Assembly (NCBI GenBank): GCA_028289455.1
Contig: JANQPN010000027.1
Coordinates: 1 to 64,000, forward strand
Length of the DNA: 64,000 nt
Origin: Wenzhouxiangellaceae bacterium
Lineage (GTDB): Bacteria > Pseudomonadota > Gammaproteobacteria > Xanthomonadales > Wenzhouxiangellaceae
Reading direction: 5' to 3'
Shown here: positions 28,801 through 36,871 of the stretch, one piece after another
Layout of the letters: every line of letters starts with the position of its first letter
How positions within the stretch are numbered: the stretch's first letter is position 1
The notes under the pieces: model-generated
Told to the model about the DNA's origin: nothing
The model's database searches: none
The model's input: only the letters and a program-made list of their open reading frames with translations
Program-made: the position numbers and the translations under genes

Positions 28801-29399
28801 TGGTTGCCAACGTGACTGCCAACCCGAACAGTGTAGAGGCTGGAGGAATGACCGATCTGACGTTGGATGTAACACTTAACAATAACAGTGTTCAGGTCAT
28901 TGATTGTGCCTTGCCCGATGGAGTACCGGTAGCGTTCACCACCGACTTCGGCATAGTGATACCCGCCAATACCGATACGGTGGCTGGTGTAGCGCCGGCG
29001 ATTTATAACGCGCCCGGTGTGCCCGGTATCGCCACGGTAGGTGCCGCCATCGATAATGAGGTGGCCACAGATATGATTCAGGTGTTAGGGCCGCCATCGA
29101 TAACCGCCGTGAACCCGGATCCATTGCCGGGCAACGTGTTCAGAACAGACGCGGTTATCAGTGGTTCGGGCTTTATCCCGGAAACCGTCATCCTGGCAGC
29201 AGGGCTGCCGCGTGAAACCGTATTTATAGATGCCAACACAGTAATGGTTACGCTATTGGAAGAGGACCTGGAGGTAATCGGCTCCGGTGGTATCAACCTG
29301 ATTGCCGATAACACTGCAGTACCGGGAGGCGGGCAATCGGCACCGTTTTTCGTGAATATCGTCGACGATCTGGTGTTCCGTGATGGTTATGAGCAATAA
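25860..29399 (+). CDS. Large secreted protein: duplicated domain, DUF11, beta-helix, IPT-like domain and DGYE tail
   Basis: The ATG at 25860 opens a signal peptide (cleavage after VYAQ region, about residue 23). The 1179-residue protein then has two near-identical 212-residue units (residues 32-243 and 244-about 452). A DUF11-type repeat follows (about 461-580), then a long region with parallel beta-helix/pectate-lyase-like spacing (about 590-980). After this come an Ig-like stretch and an IPT/TIG-like domain (about 1080-1170). It ends DDLVFRDGYEQ, like the short DGFE-type tails of many secreted proteins in Xanthomonadales-related bacteria. It is probably a cell-surface or extracellular adhesin or polysaccharide-binding protein; no catalytic residues are evident. 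Confidence 0.8.
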   Translation: MFKPHQTFILIILLITAIDPVYAQLRGGANIEFDQNITPDAIFGSGNANGSFTTDRRNGIEIGLRGKIRFNANGQPENTFNSNGDGSYTFIASVAPGRPDDTPEWNFEWSVNTDFDDTSGLVISDLTYELGLDGDPGEGTDFLIFDPITPSAQAPFFDHSIGDNSTANGAGTEATNPGEYLTLIDSNNVVQNSWRYPFFLSGPLTDFNAKLEGRYDIYLLARDSKGAVVARSDIRIIMVNPPLEFDQDATPDAIFGSGNANGAFTTDRRNGIETALRAFLRFNEMGLPENTFNSNGDGTFSFAAGQAVGQSAQTAVWAFDWSMNTDFNSVLSNGLVLSDLTYELGLDGDPSLATDFLVFDPITPSAQVPFFDHAIGDNNTANGAGVEATNPVEYQMLIDNNNVAQNSWRYSFFLAGALQNFDPTVDGTYTIYLLARDDEGIVVNRSQIQVLVGDTAVAGSVAEVSIEKTTNATGTQLTGDSFDYFLTVTNTDVATATGVLVSDDLPDNLTFNSGSCDDGSTAVQAGQLITFNLDDLVTGATTVCTINVTVSAGGLITNTATVAADNDFDPANNTSTISVLGIIQSTGLSGDVPSAEDNDYTRINNVLVAVMPGDVIILEGLFDWVEPNAFDSWAMGSDGVPDTEDDFSILLPEGAGDFTLTAAELGDAVIQGPGDLAGQDLEGFLVVSSTDNQNIEISNLTVQNFDLGIGFFFDGGGVNVYDNTRIMNNRIVVATDIAGNEAAGEGFQNIGIHFAFGDNQRISGNIIEISGDGVSNRPTLTAASVGMQSNTSSGAYEGLIVEDNIVRVLNAQTADPEFILGIWENSNAFERNIIIRNNRFENLNPMNNPALNMQQGFRITSQSSPDTSDGALMTGNFVEGANVAYEWLPGRFGANFETRGPLPFIANTAVNNMIGVRLDSNGSAEMSCNRFVNNDTAIENVTDDNIASLANDNWWGCNAGPNMGACDGFDAGANVTADSWLVANVTANPNSVEAGGMTDLTLDVTLNNNSVQVIDCALPDGVPVAFTTDFGIVIPANTDTVAGVAPAIYNAPGVPGIATVGAAIDNEVATDMIQVLGPPSITAVNPDPLPGNVFRTDAVISGSGFIPETVILAAGLPRETVFIDANTVMVTLLEEDLEVIGSGGINLIADNTAVPGGGQSAPFFVNIVDDLVFRDGYEQ
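25953..27216 (+). repeat. Two tandem 636-bp repeats inside the large secreted protein
   Basis: Unit 1 begins at 25953 (EFDQNITPDAIFGSGNANG) and unit 2 at 26589 (EFDQDATPDAIFGSGNANG). The amino-acid identity is very high, including a LTYELGLDGDP segment and a FFDHxIGDNxTANGAG segment. DNA identity is lower, so the duplication is not very recent or has been held by selection. Confidence 0.9.
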
Positions 29400-29420
29400 A
29401 GCGTAGATTCAATAACTTTG

Positions 29421-29447
29421 AAAAGCCGCTTAATCAGCGGCTTTTTT
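29421..29447 (+). terminator. Rho-independent terminator after the large secreted protein
   Basis: A 10-bp perfect stem (AAAAGCCGCT with AGCGGCTTTT, 5-base loop) runs into a T-tract ending near 29447. It lies 21 bp after the stop codon and before the convergent DsbA-like gene. Confidence 0.93.
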
Positions 29448-29475
29448 GCGCTGACACATGTACAAAACAGACCTA

Positions 29476-30126
29476 TTAATTACCAGGAAACCGTCTGTGG
29501 AAGTGCCGTTGAGTTTGAGTCAATTGCCGATGTACATAATCCAGGGTCAGTTTATGGTCCTCATAGTCAATTGGTAATAAAGTCAGCCGGTCCTGCTGTT
29601 GCAGTGCCAGTGATGGAAACCCGCTTACTTGTGCGCTCCGGGTAAAGTGGATTTCAGCTGCCAGTGTTGCCTGGACCTGGTCAGAGACCAGATCAGTTTG
29701 AAACCGGTCGGTATCCAGACCACATTCATCAGCCAGTTCAAACAGTGTGGAGCTATCTGATGGATTGCGGGCCTGCAGATAATAAGCCTGCTGAACAGCA
29801 GATATCATGGTTTGTTCATGCCCTTGGAGCCGCGCTGCAATGACTGCTCTGCAGGCCGGGTAGGTTGACCGTCTGGGCCGGCATTTATCCCAGAAATCGA
29901 AATTAAAGGTTGTTCCCAGCAGGGCTTCAATTCGCCGCCAGTGGGATTGAATGGTCTGCTGCATGGATGCAGGCATGAGTTCATCATTGTCCGGCGCCAG
30001 ACCACCGAGGATATACCGGGCTTGTACTTCAGCGGGTAACCCAGCCTGCAGCTGCAACCATTGCGGGCGGTATCCCCAGCACCAGCTGCACATAGGATCA
30101 TGGAAATATAACAGGGTTGCAGTCAT
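29476..30126 (-). CDS. DsbA/FrnE-like thioredoxin-fold protein
   Basis: The 216-residue protein starts with a thioredoxin fold whose active-site motif CSWC (Cys13 and Cys16) follows the first strand (LLYFHDPMCSWCWG). A helical insert and the cis-Pro region (VSGFPSLAL) complete the DsbA-family fold. No signal peptide is present, so it is cytoplasmic, as for FrnE-like proteins and DsbA-type isomerases. The substrate is unknown. It converges with the large secreted protein gene. Confidence 0.83.
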   Translation of the reverse strand: MTATLLYFHDPMCSWCWGYRPQWLQLQAGLPAEVQARYILGGLAPDNDELMPASMQQTIQSHWRRIEALLGTTFNFDFWDKCRPRRSTYPACRAVIAARLQGHEQTMISAVQQAYYLQARNPSDSSTLFELADECGLDTDRFQTDLVSDQVQATLAAEIHFTRSAQVSGFPSLALQQQDRLTLLPIDYEDHKLTLDYVHRQLTQTQRHFHRRFPGN

Positions 30127-30267
30127 GGGGCATTGGCGAATTAATATGTGCAGCCTGATATTTTACGTTAGAAACACATTGGAAATTAAACGCTGCACTA
30201 ATTAAAGCTGACCATGTTGGCGTGACGAATGTTAGAATTTCCCAGTTTGCAAATTAAGATTTCCAGC

Positions 30268-31464
30268 ATGACCGATACAACAGATTTTCTTAACCGGCTT
30301 GATGAAACCCTGCACGGCATACAGGCCGATGGCCTGTACAAACAGGAACGGCTGATTACCACTTCCCAGCAGGTTGCGATCGATGTTCAGGGACGCGGCG
30401 AGGTTTTGAACTTTTGCGCCAACAATTACCTGGGACTGGCCAATGATCCCAGAGTTATAGAGGCTGCGCATGCGGCGCTGGACCGTTACGGCTTTGGTAT
30501 GGCATCCGTCAGGTTTATCTGTGGTACCCAGGACCTGCACAAACAGCTGGAAACCACCATCAGCGACTTTCTGGGTACTGACGATACCATTTTGTATACA
30601 TCCTGTTTTGATGCCAACGGCGGGTTGTTTGAAACATTGCTGGGGCCGGAAGATGCAGTAATCAGCGATGCACTGAATCATGCTTCGATTATCGATGGAA
30701 TCCGTTTGTGCAAGGCCGAACGGCATCGCTATCCCAACAGTGATATGCAGGCGCTGGAAGACGCGCTGCAGAAAACCCAGCATTGCCGTACCCGGCTGAT
30801 TGCCACTGACGGCGTATTTTCCATGGACGGTTATATCGCCAAGCTTGATGAAATTACCGCTTTGGCTGAAAAGTACAATGCATTGCTGATGGTTGATGAC
30901 AGCCATGCTACCGGGTTTATGGGAGCAACCGGGCGTGGTTCGGCAGAGCATCACGGCGTGATGGATAAGGTCGATATTTTTACCTCCACGCTTGGCAAAG
31001 CACTGGGCGGTGCGTCCGGTGGTTTCACCAGCGGGAGACAGAAAATCATAGATTTACTGCGTCAGCGGTCACGGCCTTATCTGTTTTCCAACACTTTGCC
31101 TCCGCCGCTGGTGGCGGCCAGTCTGAAAGTGTTTGAGATTCTTAGCGAAAGCACAGCTTTACGCGACAAGCTGGAAGACAACACCAGGTACTTTCGTTCC
31201 CAGATGACCAATGCCGGTTTTGACATCAAACCTGGCATTCATCCCATTGCCCCGGTGATGCTCTATGATGCACCACTGTCGCAAAAAATGTCTGCAGAGC
31301 TGCTTGAGCAGGGCATTTATGTCATCGGATTCTTTTTCCCGGTGGTGCCCAAAGGCGAGGCGCGTATCCGGGTACAGCTGTCTGCTGCGCATGAGAAAGC
31401 GCATATTGATGCTGCTGTGAATGCCTTCACCCAGGTTGGTAGGCAATTGAATGTAATCAGTTAG
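30268..31464 (+). CDS. kbl: 2-amino-3-ketobutyrate CoA ligase (glycine C-acetyltransferase)
   Basis: The ATG at 30268 gives 398 residues, the size of E. coli Kbl; an upstream in-frame ATG at 30229 adds an unusual hydrophobic leader. The PLP-binding lysine is Lys244 in [10 protein letters not shown], with the [11 protein letters not shown] motif before it. It cleaves 2-amino-3-ketobutyrate with CoA to glycine and acetyl-CoA, completing threonine catabolism after Tdh (20512). In many bacteria kbl and tdh are adjacent; here truD, a secreted protein gene and others lie between them. Confidence 0.95.
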   Translation: MTDTTDFLNRLDETLHGIQADGLYKQERLITTSQQVAIDVQGRGEVLNFCANNYLGLANDPRVIEAAHAALDRYGFGMASVRFICGTQDLHKQLETTISDFLGTDDTILYTSCFDANGGLFETLLGPEDAVISDALNHASIIDGIRLCKAERHRYPNSDMQALEDALQKTQHCRTRLIATDGVFSMDGYIAKLDEITALAEKYNALLMVDDSHATGFMGATGRGSAEHHGVMDKVDIFTSTLGKALGGASGGFTSGRQKIIDLLRQRSRPYLFSNTLPPPLVAASLKVFEILSESTALRDKLEDNTRYFRSQMTNAGFDIKPGIHPIAPVMLYDAPLSQKMSAELLEQGIYVIGFFFPVVPKGEARIRVQLSAAHEKAHIDAAVNAFTQVGRQLNVIS

Positions 31465-31558
31465 TGAGGTGTATGACAAGGGCACACGCAGACTGATAAT
31501 TTCAGATTTATCCGAGACCTTGATCAGGCAGTCATAATCACTGCAGGGTGTCCGGGTT

Positions 31559-31960
31559 TTGAAAGCTTACATCCGCATTATCATTATCGGCGTAATTATC
31601 AGTCTGGCAGTTAACCGTTTCTTATTCAGACCCTGGGTGGTGGAAAATATCGGCGGCGGGTTTTTGCTGGTTTTTGTAAATTCGTTCCCCAATTTTCTTG
31701 AAGCGGTAATCGGTACCATTCTGGTGGCATTGTTATTGCTTCAATGCCGGCAGCAATTCAATCTGCCCTCGAAGAATATGAAAAACGCATCAGTGTATCT
31801 GCTGGCCTCAGTCATAACCGGGATATATGTCGTTCTTCAGGAGCTTAAGATTCATAATCTCGGTGGTGAGAATATCTATGATCCGTATGATGTGGTGGCA
31901 TCTTTAGTCGGTTTGGTGGTCGCCAATATAGTAATAACCAGGTATGACCTGACTGATTGA
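31559..31960 (+). CDS. Small polytopic membrane protein, possibly VanZ-like
   Basis: The frame starts with TTG at 31559, and no in-frame ATG lies nearby upstream, so the start is inferred. The 133-residue product has four hydrophobic segments (about residues 5-22, 45-63, 78-96 and 110-128). A C-terminal DPYDVVASLVGLVVANIV stretch recalls the VanZ-like pattern. That resemblance is weak. Function is unknown. It converges with the gene at 32008. Confidence 0.5.
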   Translation: MKAYIRIIIIGVIISLAVNRFLFRPWVVENIGGGFLLVFVNSFPNFLEAVIGTILVALLLLQCRQQFNLPSKNMKNASVYLLASVITGIYVVLQELKIHNLGGENIYDPYDVVASLVGLVVANIVITRYDLTD

Positions 31961-31965
31961 AGCAG

Positions 31966-31991
31966 GAGGTAACCGGCGAGCCGGTTACCTC
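31966..31991. terminator. Hairpin between convergent genes
   Basis: A perfect 11-bp stem (GAGGTAACCGG with CCGGTTACCTC) with a CGAG loop lies in the 47-bp gap between two convergent genes. There is no strong T-run on either side. A bidirectional transcription barrier is likely but not certain. Confidence 0.5.
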
Positions 31992-32007
31992 AAAATTGCC
32001 TGGCACG

Positions 32008-32676
32008 TCAGTTTTGCTCGTGCTCAAACCGTTCAATTTCTTTGAGATGACGCTTGGCATTTTTCAGGCTGTTGCCGGCAATGGCTTCATTCACTTTTTT
32101 AACTTGTTCGGGATCGCCGGATAGTTGTGCCTTCCGATACCACATCCAAGTGGCAACCATACCGATGGTACAAACGCCCACACTCCATCCCAGCCAGCCG
32201 CTTGCGGCCGCCTGTGCGTAAAGATTAAATCCCCCCAGGCTGGCCACACCCAGTGAATAGGGAATCCACAACAGCCACCAGGGTAATCCAACCAACCAGC
32301 CGGCATTAACGTAAGTGCGCTCAATACGCAGCATCTGCTTCTGGATATCCACTACCGGGGCACCAAAGTCCAGTGACTTAATGCGATACAAGACCTGTGC
32401 GCCGGTGACGATCAAAACAATACCGTAGGTATGAATGATCAGACCGCTGACCAGGTATGCTGTAACACTCAGGTTCTTCGTCCATATTGATACACCGAAG
32501 ATTATCGATACGATACCCAGCGCTATCTGTAACACATGTCCCCATCTCAAAGGTCTCAGACTTTTACGGGTTTTGTCCAGTTGTGTGTCCCGCAACCGTT
32601 GCAGATTCAGCCGGTTTTGCTGCTGTAGCTGACGGTCCAGGCGCTGCCATGTGGTTTTCAGGTCATCAAGCTCCAT
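32008..32676 (-). CDS. Membrane protein paired with an ECF sigma factor (possible anti-sigma)
   Basis: The ATG at 32676 has an AGGAG site eight bases upstream, placed inside the end of the sigma gene, so I prefer it to 32694. The 222-residue product has a cytoplasmic N-terminal helical region of about 45 residues. Four hydrophobic helices follow (about 52-70, 78-98, 125-150 and 160-182), then a charged C-terminus. The 11-bp overlap with the sigma gene and the N-terminal soluble segment suggest a membrane anti-sigma factor. It lacks the typical zinc HxxxCxxC motif, so this is inference. Confidence 0.6.
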   Translation of the reverse strand: MELDDLKTTWQRLDRQLQQQNRLNLQRLRDTQLDKTRKSLRPLRWGHVLQIALGIVSIIFGVSIWTKNLSVTAYLVSGLIIHTYGIVLIVTGAQVLYRIKSLDFGAPVVDIQKQMLRIERTYVNAGWLVGLPWWLLWIPYSLGVASLGGFNLYAQAAASGWLGWSVGVCTIGMVATWMWYRKAQLSGDPEQVKKVNEAIAGNSLKNAKRHLKEIERFEHEQN

Positions 32677-33214
32677 AGTGGCTGCTCCTATCATTGATTT
32701 TGCTCCTGTTACTGGTTGCTGTTTCGGTCTGACGGCGAATGCGCTGCTTCAGGCGGTTGATCTTAGTAGCAACATTGCTTTCTGATATGCCTAATATGTC
32801 ACTGATTTCACGATAACTTCGTTCTTCCAGATAAAGCAGCATCAGTGCTCTGTTAAGTGGGTCGAGCTCGCTGATTAATCCGTAAAGAATTTCCATTTCT
32901 TCATCTTTCTGATCGGCATGTTGAGGCTTATCGTGGATCTGCTGATCAAAAGCGACAAAATGCTGTTGCCTGAGACGCTGACTGCGTACATAAGAAATCG
33001 CGATATTCAGGCTGATGCGGTACATCCAGGTGGAAAACCGCCGGGTTTCGTCAAAACCGGGAAATGCACGCCATAATTGAGTCACAATCTCCTGGGTGAG
33101 CTCGTCACGGTCATCCGGGTGCCAGCAGTATGTGTTGGCGACTTTGAACACAATCGCCTGATTTTGACCAAGCAATTCTGTAAATCGGTGCTGTATGTCT
33201 TTTTTGGTTTTCAT
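32666..33214 (-). CDS. ECF sigma factor (sigma-70 region 2 and region 4)
   Basis: The ATG at 33214 gives 182 residues. Region 2 contains DELTQEIVTQLWRAFPGFDE and RFSTWMYRISLNIAISYVR (about residues 35-80). Region 4 contains LDPLNRALMLLYLEERSYREISDILGISESNVATKINR (about 118-155), with a helix-turn-helix. These are given by position, as they are the classic ECF regions. It is followed by the membrane protein at 32008, which it overlaps by 11 bp, giving a likely sigma/anti-sigma pair. Target genes are unknown. Confidence 0.88.
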   Translation of the reverse strand: MKTKKDIQHRFTELLGQNQAIVFKVANTYCWHPDDRDELTQEIVTQLWRAFPGFDETRRFSTWMYRISLNIAISYVRSQRLRQQHFVAFDQQIHDKPQHADQKDEEMEILYGLISELDPLNRALMLLYLEERSYREISDILGISESNVATKINRLKQRIRRQTETATSNRSKINDRSSHYGA

Positions 33215-33436
33215 GCTGCCGGTGATCCAAAGTAGATTCAGTCTCAATAATGTTTTGCAACCCATGATTCGTACCAAAGGCAGAATTATCACACTTCAGC
33301 CAAAAATCATTCATGGACAAACAGCAACCAATATTTCCGAAAGGCTGTCATGTCATGGTTATCCAGCAGCAGGATGTATTTGAAATGGTTTGCAGCATGC
33401 CCATTATTTACAACTGGTATAACTAGAAAATCGGCC

Positions 33437-33799
33437 ATGATGAAGCTTGATCACATCGTCATACTACTATCCAATATGGAAACCTGCCTGGGGTTTTATG
33501 AAGCGCTGTTGCCGATGATCGGCTTTCGAAAAGACCGCGATCATGTATTCGTCAATGCTGAAGAAATCTATCTCGATTTCAGGCAGTCGGGAGAACCTGA
33601 TCATGGTTATCACCGGTTTGCCCCTGGCCTGAATCATATGGGCTTTACCCTGAAAAACCTGGCTGAAGTGGCTGATATCCAAAGCAGGATGCAGCAGGCC
33701 GGTTTTGCTGTGCCGGATATTCAGGAGTTTGAAGACAGTTATGCGCTGTTCCTGAAAGACAGCGATGGTATGCGCATAGAACTGGCCTGTGCTAAATGA
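33437..33799 (+). CDS. VOC-superfamily (glyoxalase-like) protein
   Basis: The frame has two adjacent ATGs at 33437 and 33440; the second opens the canonical MKLDHIVI start. The 120-residue protein follows the beta-alpha-beta-beta-beta repeats of vicinal-oxygen-chelate enzymes: LDHIVI with His5 as a likely metal ligand, and a C-terminal DSDGMRIELA with a Glu ligand. The substrate is unknown; glyoxalase, dioxygenase and resistance proteins share this fold. Confidence 0.8.
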   Translation: MMKLDHIVILLSNMETCLGFYEALLPMIGFRKDRDHVFVNAEEIYLDFRQSGEPDHGYHRFAPGLNHMGFTLKNLAEVADIQSRMQQAGFAVPDIQEFEDSYALFLKDSDGMRIELACAK

Positions 33800-33851
33800 G
33801 CTCGACGATAAAAAGTTTGATTATGATTTCACTATCACTGGAACTAGCCAA

Positions 33852-34583
33852 ATGAAAACCATCGGTATAGCTGCCCATAGCGCAGAGGGCGGATCACTGT
33901 GTTTTATTACGGCCTGCCGTGAGGGCGGCATACAACAGGGAGTACACATGCACCCCAACATTGTGCTGAGTGCAATTCCCATGGGCCTGAGCATGCCCGG
34001 TTGGGAGTCGGATAACCATTTAGAAGTGGGGGAGTATTTGGCAAAAGGCGTGCAAATGGTGGCTGACGCCGGTGCAGAGTTTTATATCTGCCCGGACAAT
34101 ACAGCACACATTGTTTTGGAGCAGATTGCTGATGATTTACCACTGCCGGGGTTGCATATAGCATCCGTGGTTACCCGTGAAGCACTGACCAATGGCTGGG
34201 AAAATGTCGGGCTGCTGGGAACCAGGTGGACCATGACCGGCCCTGTTTATGGGCGGATGCTGGAACAGCACGGGTTAAACCGGCTGATTCCTGATGAAGA
34301 CATGCGCGAGCGGTTGAACAAGGCGATTTTTGATGAATTGTGTCAGGGCATTTTCAGTGAACAGACTACTTCATTGTTTCTGGAGGCAATCACAGATCTG
34401 CAGGCACGGGGAGCCGAGTGTGTTGTGCTGGGTTGCACTGAAATTCCGTTGATTATCAACCAAAAAAATTCTCCGCTGCCCATTCTTGACTCAACCAGAT
34501 TACTGGCACGATATGCAGTGCGCGAAGCATTATCGGACCGGAGTATAGACATACAGGCCGGGTGGCTGGAGGTCAGTGCATAA
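33852..34583 (+). CDS. Aspartate/glutamate racemase family protein
   Basis: The ATG at 33852 gives 243 residues; the upstream ATG at 33789 lies within the VOC gene. The two catalytic cysteines are seen as CPDNTAH (about residue 79) and GCTEIPL (about residue 195), each in the racemase half-domain motif. These enzymes interconvert amino-acid enantiomers without PLP. Substrate may be Asp, Glu or another amino acid (YgeA-type proteins show broad specificity). It follows the VOC gene by 52 bp in the same direction. Confidence 0.88.
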   Translation: MKTIGIAAHSAEGGSLCFITACREGGIQQGVHMHPNIVLSAIPMGLSMPGWESDNHLEVGEYLAKGVQMVADAGAEFYICPDNTAHIVLEQIADDLPLPGLHIASVVTREALTNGWENVGLLGTRWTMTGPVYGRMLEQHGLNRLIPDEDMRERLNKAIFDELCQGIFSEQTTSLFLEAITDLQARGAECVVLGCTEIPLIINQKNSPLPILDSTRLLARYAVREALSDRSIDIQAGWLEVSA

Positions 34584-34667
34584 ATACGTGATTTCTCCAT
34601 GGATGGCGTATTGCTGGCGGCTTGTTATACTAAGGGCTACGTAGTTATTCAAGCCCGGTATCGTGCC

Positions 34668-35945
34668 ATGTTTTTCAGGTATCTATTCAGCCTAGTGTTT
34701 TTTTTGCTTACAACCGTTCAGTTGCATGCACATGATGATGTTGCAACTCAATGGCTGCCGGTAATTGGAACCGGCGGTGGATTTAATGCGGCCATCAATC
34801 TGGTGAATATCGACGAGCATGAAGTAGAAGTCAGTATCACCAGTTTTTCCACCAGTGGAGAGCCGCTGGCGATCCTGGCTGATGGCGGGCAGGCAGTCGC
34901 AGGGTTGGGGCTTATGGTGCCGGGTGGTGGAAATACTGTAGTGCAGACCGTACCCGGGAGCCAGTCACTGCAGGTTGGCTGGGTGCGTATTGATGGCGAT
35001 ATTCGGGTCAATACCACATTGGAAATCGGTGATACCGGTGGCGGCGCTGTGCCTAATCGGATGCAGTTTCCCACGACTGAACCCGCCCGTAAGCTGGTAT
35101 TCACGGCAAGCTCGGGCAATGGCAGAGACACCAGCATGGCGATTATGGCGCCGCCGATTAATGCCGGTACCGCCAGCATAAACCTCACAGCTGTTGATCA
35201 GTCGGGTGAACCAGCTGGTGTGGCAGATATACAAATGCCGGCCGGCCGTATGGGTTTTCTGGTACTGGCGGATTTAATGCCTGAATTGGGTGAATTCGAC
35301 GGCAGTGTGCAACTGACCAGCAGTTTTTCTGTCGTGGTGCAGCCTTTCCGCGAGGACGGAGAGCTGATTTCCAGCCTGCGGCTGTTTCCACCGCGACCCG
35401 ATCCGGTAAACAGCAATGGTTGTGGTGATTTTTCTGACTGGGAAACCTCAGATTACGTACTGCCGTTTCCGCCCGGTACCGGCTATCAGGTGAACCAGGG
35501 TAATTGCTCGGGTTTTGGACATAACGGCATATTTCTGTTTGGCTACGATTTCATCATGGATATCGGTACACCGGTGTCAGCTGCCCGGGGTGGTATTGTG
35601 ATTTTCACCAATGAAAATGTTCCTGACGGGAATCGTGCCGGTACCAATCTGATAACCATTCAGCATGAAGACGGTACAACGGCTTTATATTCGCACTTGA
35701 CCATCAATGGTGTATTTGTAGAACCGGGGCAACGGGTGGAGGCAGGTAATATTATCGGCTTGAGCGGTGATACCGGCAATACAGGCGGGCTGCCGCATCT
35801 GCATTTTTCTTTGCATAGTTGTGCTTCACTACCGGGTCTTCCCGGCAGCGACAGCTGCCCCAGTATCCCGGTTACTTTCCGCAATACCCAGCCCAATCCA
35901 TTCGGACTGAACCCGCAGGTGTCATATAGCGCTGAAGTGTTTTAA
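34668..35945 (+). CDS. Secreted M23 metallopeptidase with a beta-rich N-terminal domain
   Basis: The ATG at 34668 opens a signal peptide (cleavage after VQLHA). The N-terminal region (about residues 25-260) looks beta-sandwich-like and contains a GTGGGFNAAINLVN segment I cannot assign. The C-terminal LytM/M23 domain (about 290-425) shows the putative zinc ligands His in FGHNG, Asp in YDFIMDIG and the HLHF motif. The first His is farther from the Asp than in LytM, as in a known M23 subgroup. It is predicted to cleave peptidoglycan cross-links or other Gly-rich peptides. Confidence 0.8.
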   Translation: MFFRYLFSLVFFLLTTVQLHAHDDVATQWLPVIGTGGGFNAAINLVNIDEHEVEVSITSFSTSGEPLAILADGGQAVAGLGLMVPGGGNTVVQTVPGSQSLQVGWVRIDGDIRVNTTLEIGDTGGGAVPNRMQFPTTEPARKLVFTASSGNGRDTSMAIMAPPINAGTASINLTAVDQSGEPAGVADIQMPAGRMGFLVLADLMPELGEFDGSVQLTSSFSVVVQPFREDGELISSLRLFPPRPDPVNSNGCGDFSDWETSDYVLPFPPGTGYQVNQGNCSGFGHNGIFLFGYDFIMDIGTPVSAARGGIVIFTNENVPDGNRAGTNLITIQHEDGTTALYSHLTINGVFVEPGQRVEAGNIIGLSGDTGNTGGLPHLHFSLHSCASLPGLPGSDSCPSIPVTFRNTQPNPFGLNPQVSYSAEVF

Positions 35946-35978
35946 GCTGGTTACAACAGCAACCCGTAGGAGCTAAGA

Positions 35979-36380
35979 ATGGGTGAGCAAACTCAGATTC
36001 ACGGTTCCTGTCTTTGTCAGACAGTGCGTTTTCATTTTAACCTGCCGACTTTGTGGTGCGGTCATTGTCACTGCAGTATGTGCCGTAAAAGCCATGGGGC
36101 CGGTTATGTAACCTGGACGGGCGTCGCTGAGGAAAAATTTGTAATCGATCAGGGGATACAGCAGCTGAAGTGGTATTCGACTTCTGAAAAAGCACGGCGC
36201 GGCGGCTGTACTGACTGCGGTAGCATGATGCTGTTTCAGTCCGAGCAATGGCCGGGCGAAATGCATGTTGCGCTGGGCGCATTGGATGATGAGATCGACC
36301 GGCAGCCGCAGATCAACTCATTTTTTGACACGCATATCAGCTGGATGCCGATTGATCAGAAACTTCCCCACAAACCCTAG
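35979..36380 (+). CDS. GFA/CENP-V family zinc protein
   Basis: The ATG at 35979 follows a TAGGAG site by eight bases. The 133-residue protein has the GFA zinc-binding cysteines: GSCLCQTVRF, CGHCHCSMCRKSHG and CTDCGSMM. This pattern is diagnostic for the family named after glutathione-dependent formaldehyde-activating enzyme. Enzyme activity of most members is unproven. Small cytoplasmic protein, probably binding two zinc ions. Confidence 0.88.
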   Translation: MGEQTQIHGSCLCQTVRFHFNLPTLWCGHCHCSMCRKSHGAGYVTWTGVAEEKFVIDQGIQQLKWYSTSEKARRGGCTDCGSMMLFQSEQWPGEMHVALGALDDEIDRQPQINSFFDTHISWMPIDQKLPHKP

Positions 36381-36394
36381 CTGATAGGTTTGTT

Positions 36395-36868
36395 ATGGTG
36401 AAATTGCGAGCTGCTGTTGAGTCTGACCTGGACATTTTGACCTGCTGGTTTAATTCAGCCGGTGAAGCGCGCAGCTGGGGCGGTCCACGGATACGCTATC
36501 CCTTTGAAAAACAGCAGCTTAAGGAGGATATTCGCTGGGAGGATGCACAAAGTTTTACATTGGAGGATGAGCAACAACTGCTTGGTTTCGCTCAGGTATT
36601 TGAACGCTTTGGCTGCCGGCATATCGGTCAGGTTGCGGTTAATCCCGACAGGCGGGGCGAAGGGTTGGGAAAGCGGTTGATCCAGTCGATTATCGAGCTG
36701 AATGCAGCTGGCGGTAAAAACTATTCTTTGTTTGTCTATACCACCAATATTGCTGCAAAGAAGCTTTATGACAGTCTTGGCTTTGAAATACGGCCATTGC
36801 CGTCAGGTGAGCAGGCTGTTGAAAATTGTGTGTTTATGATTAAACAAAACAGTGCTGGTACAGCTTGA
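36395..36868 (+). CDS. GNAT family N-acetyltransferase
   Basis: The 157-residue protein has the acetyl-CoA-binding motif A region (VAVNPDRRGEGLGKRLIQSI, about residues 75-95; Q/RxxGxG/A seen as RRGEGLG) and the motif B tail NIAAKKLYDSLGFE. The acceptor substrate is unknown. It starts 14 bp after the GFA gene on the same strand and may share its transcript. Confidence 0.88.
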   Translation: MVKLRAAVESDLDILTCWFNSAGEARSWGGPRIRYPFEKQQLKEDIRWEDAQSFTLEDEQQLLGFAQVFERFGCRHIGQVAVNPDRRGEGLGKRLIQSIIELNAAGGKNYSLFVYTTNIAAKKLYDSLGFEIRPLPSGEQAVENCVFMIKQNSAGTA

Positions 36869-36871
36869 GTG

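Noticed and set aside
30232..30954. Open frame antisense to kbl
   Set aside because: It mirrors kbl and begins within its 5-prime end; the kbl PLP motif and length are unambiguous.
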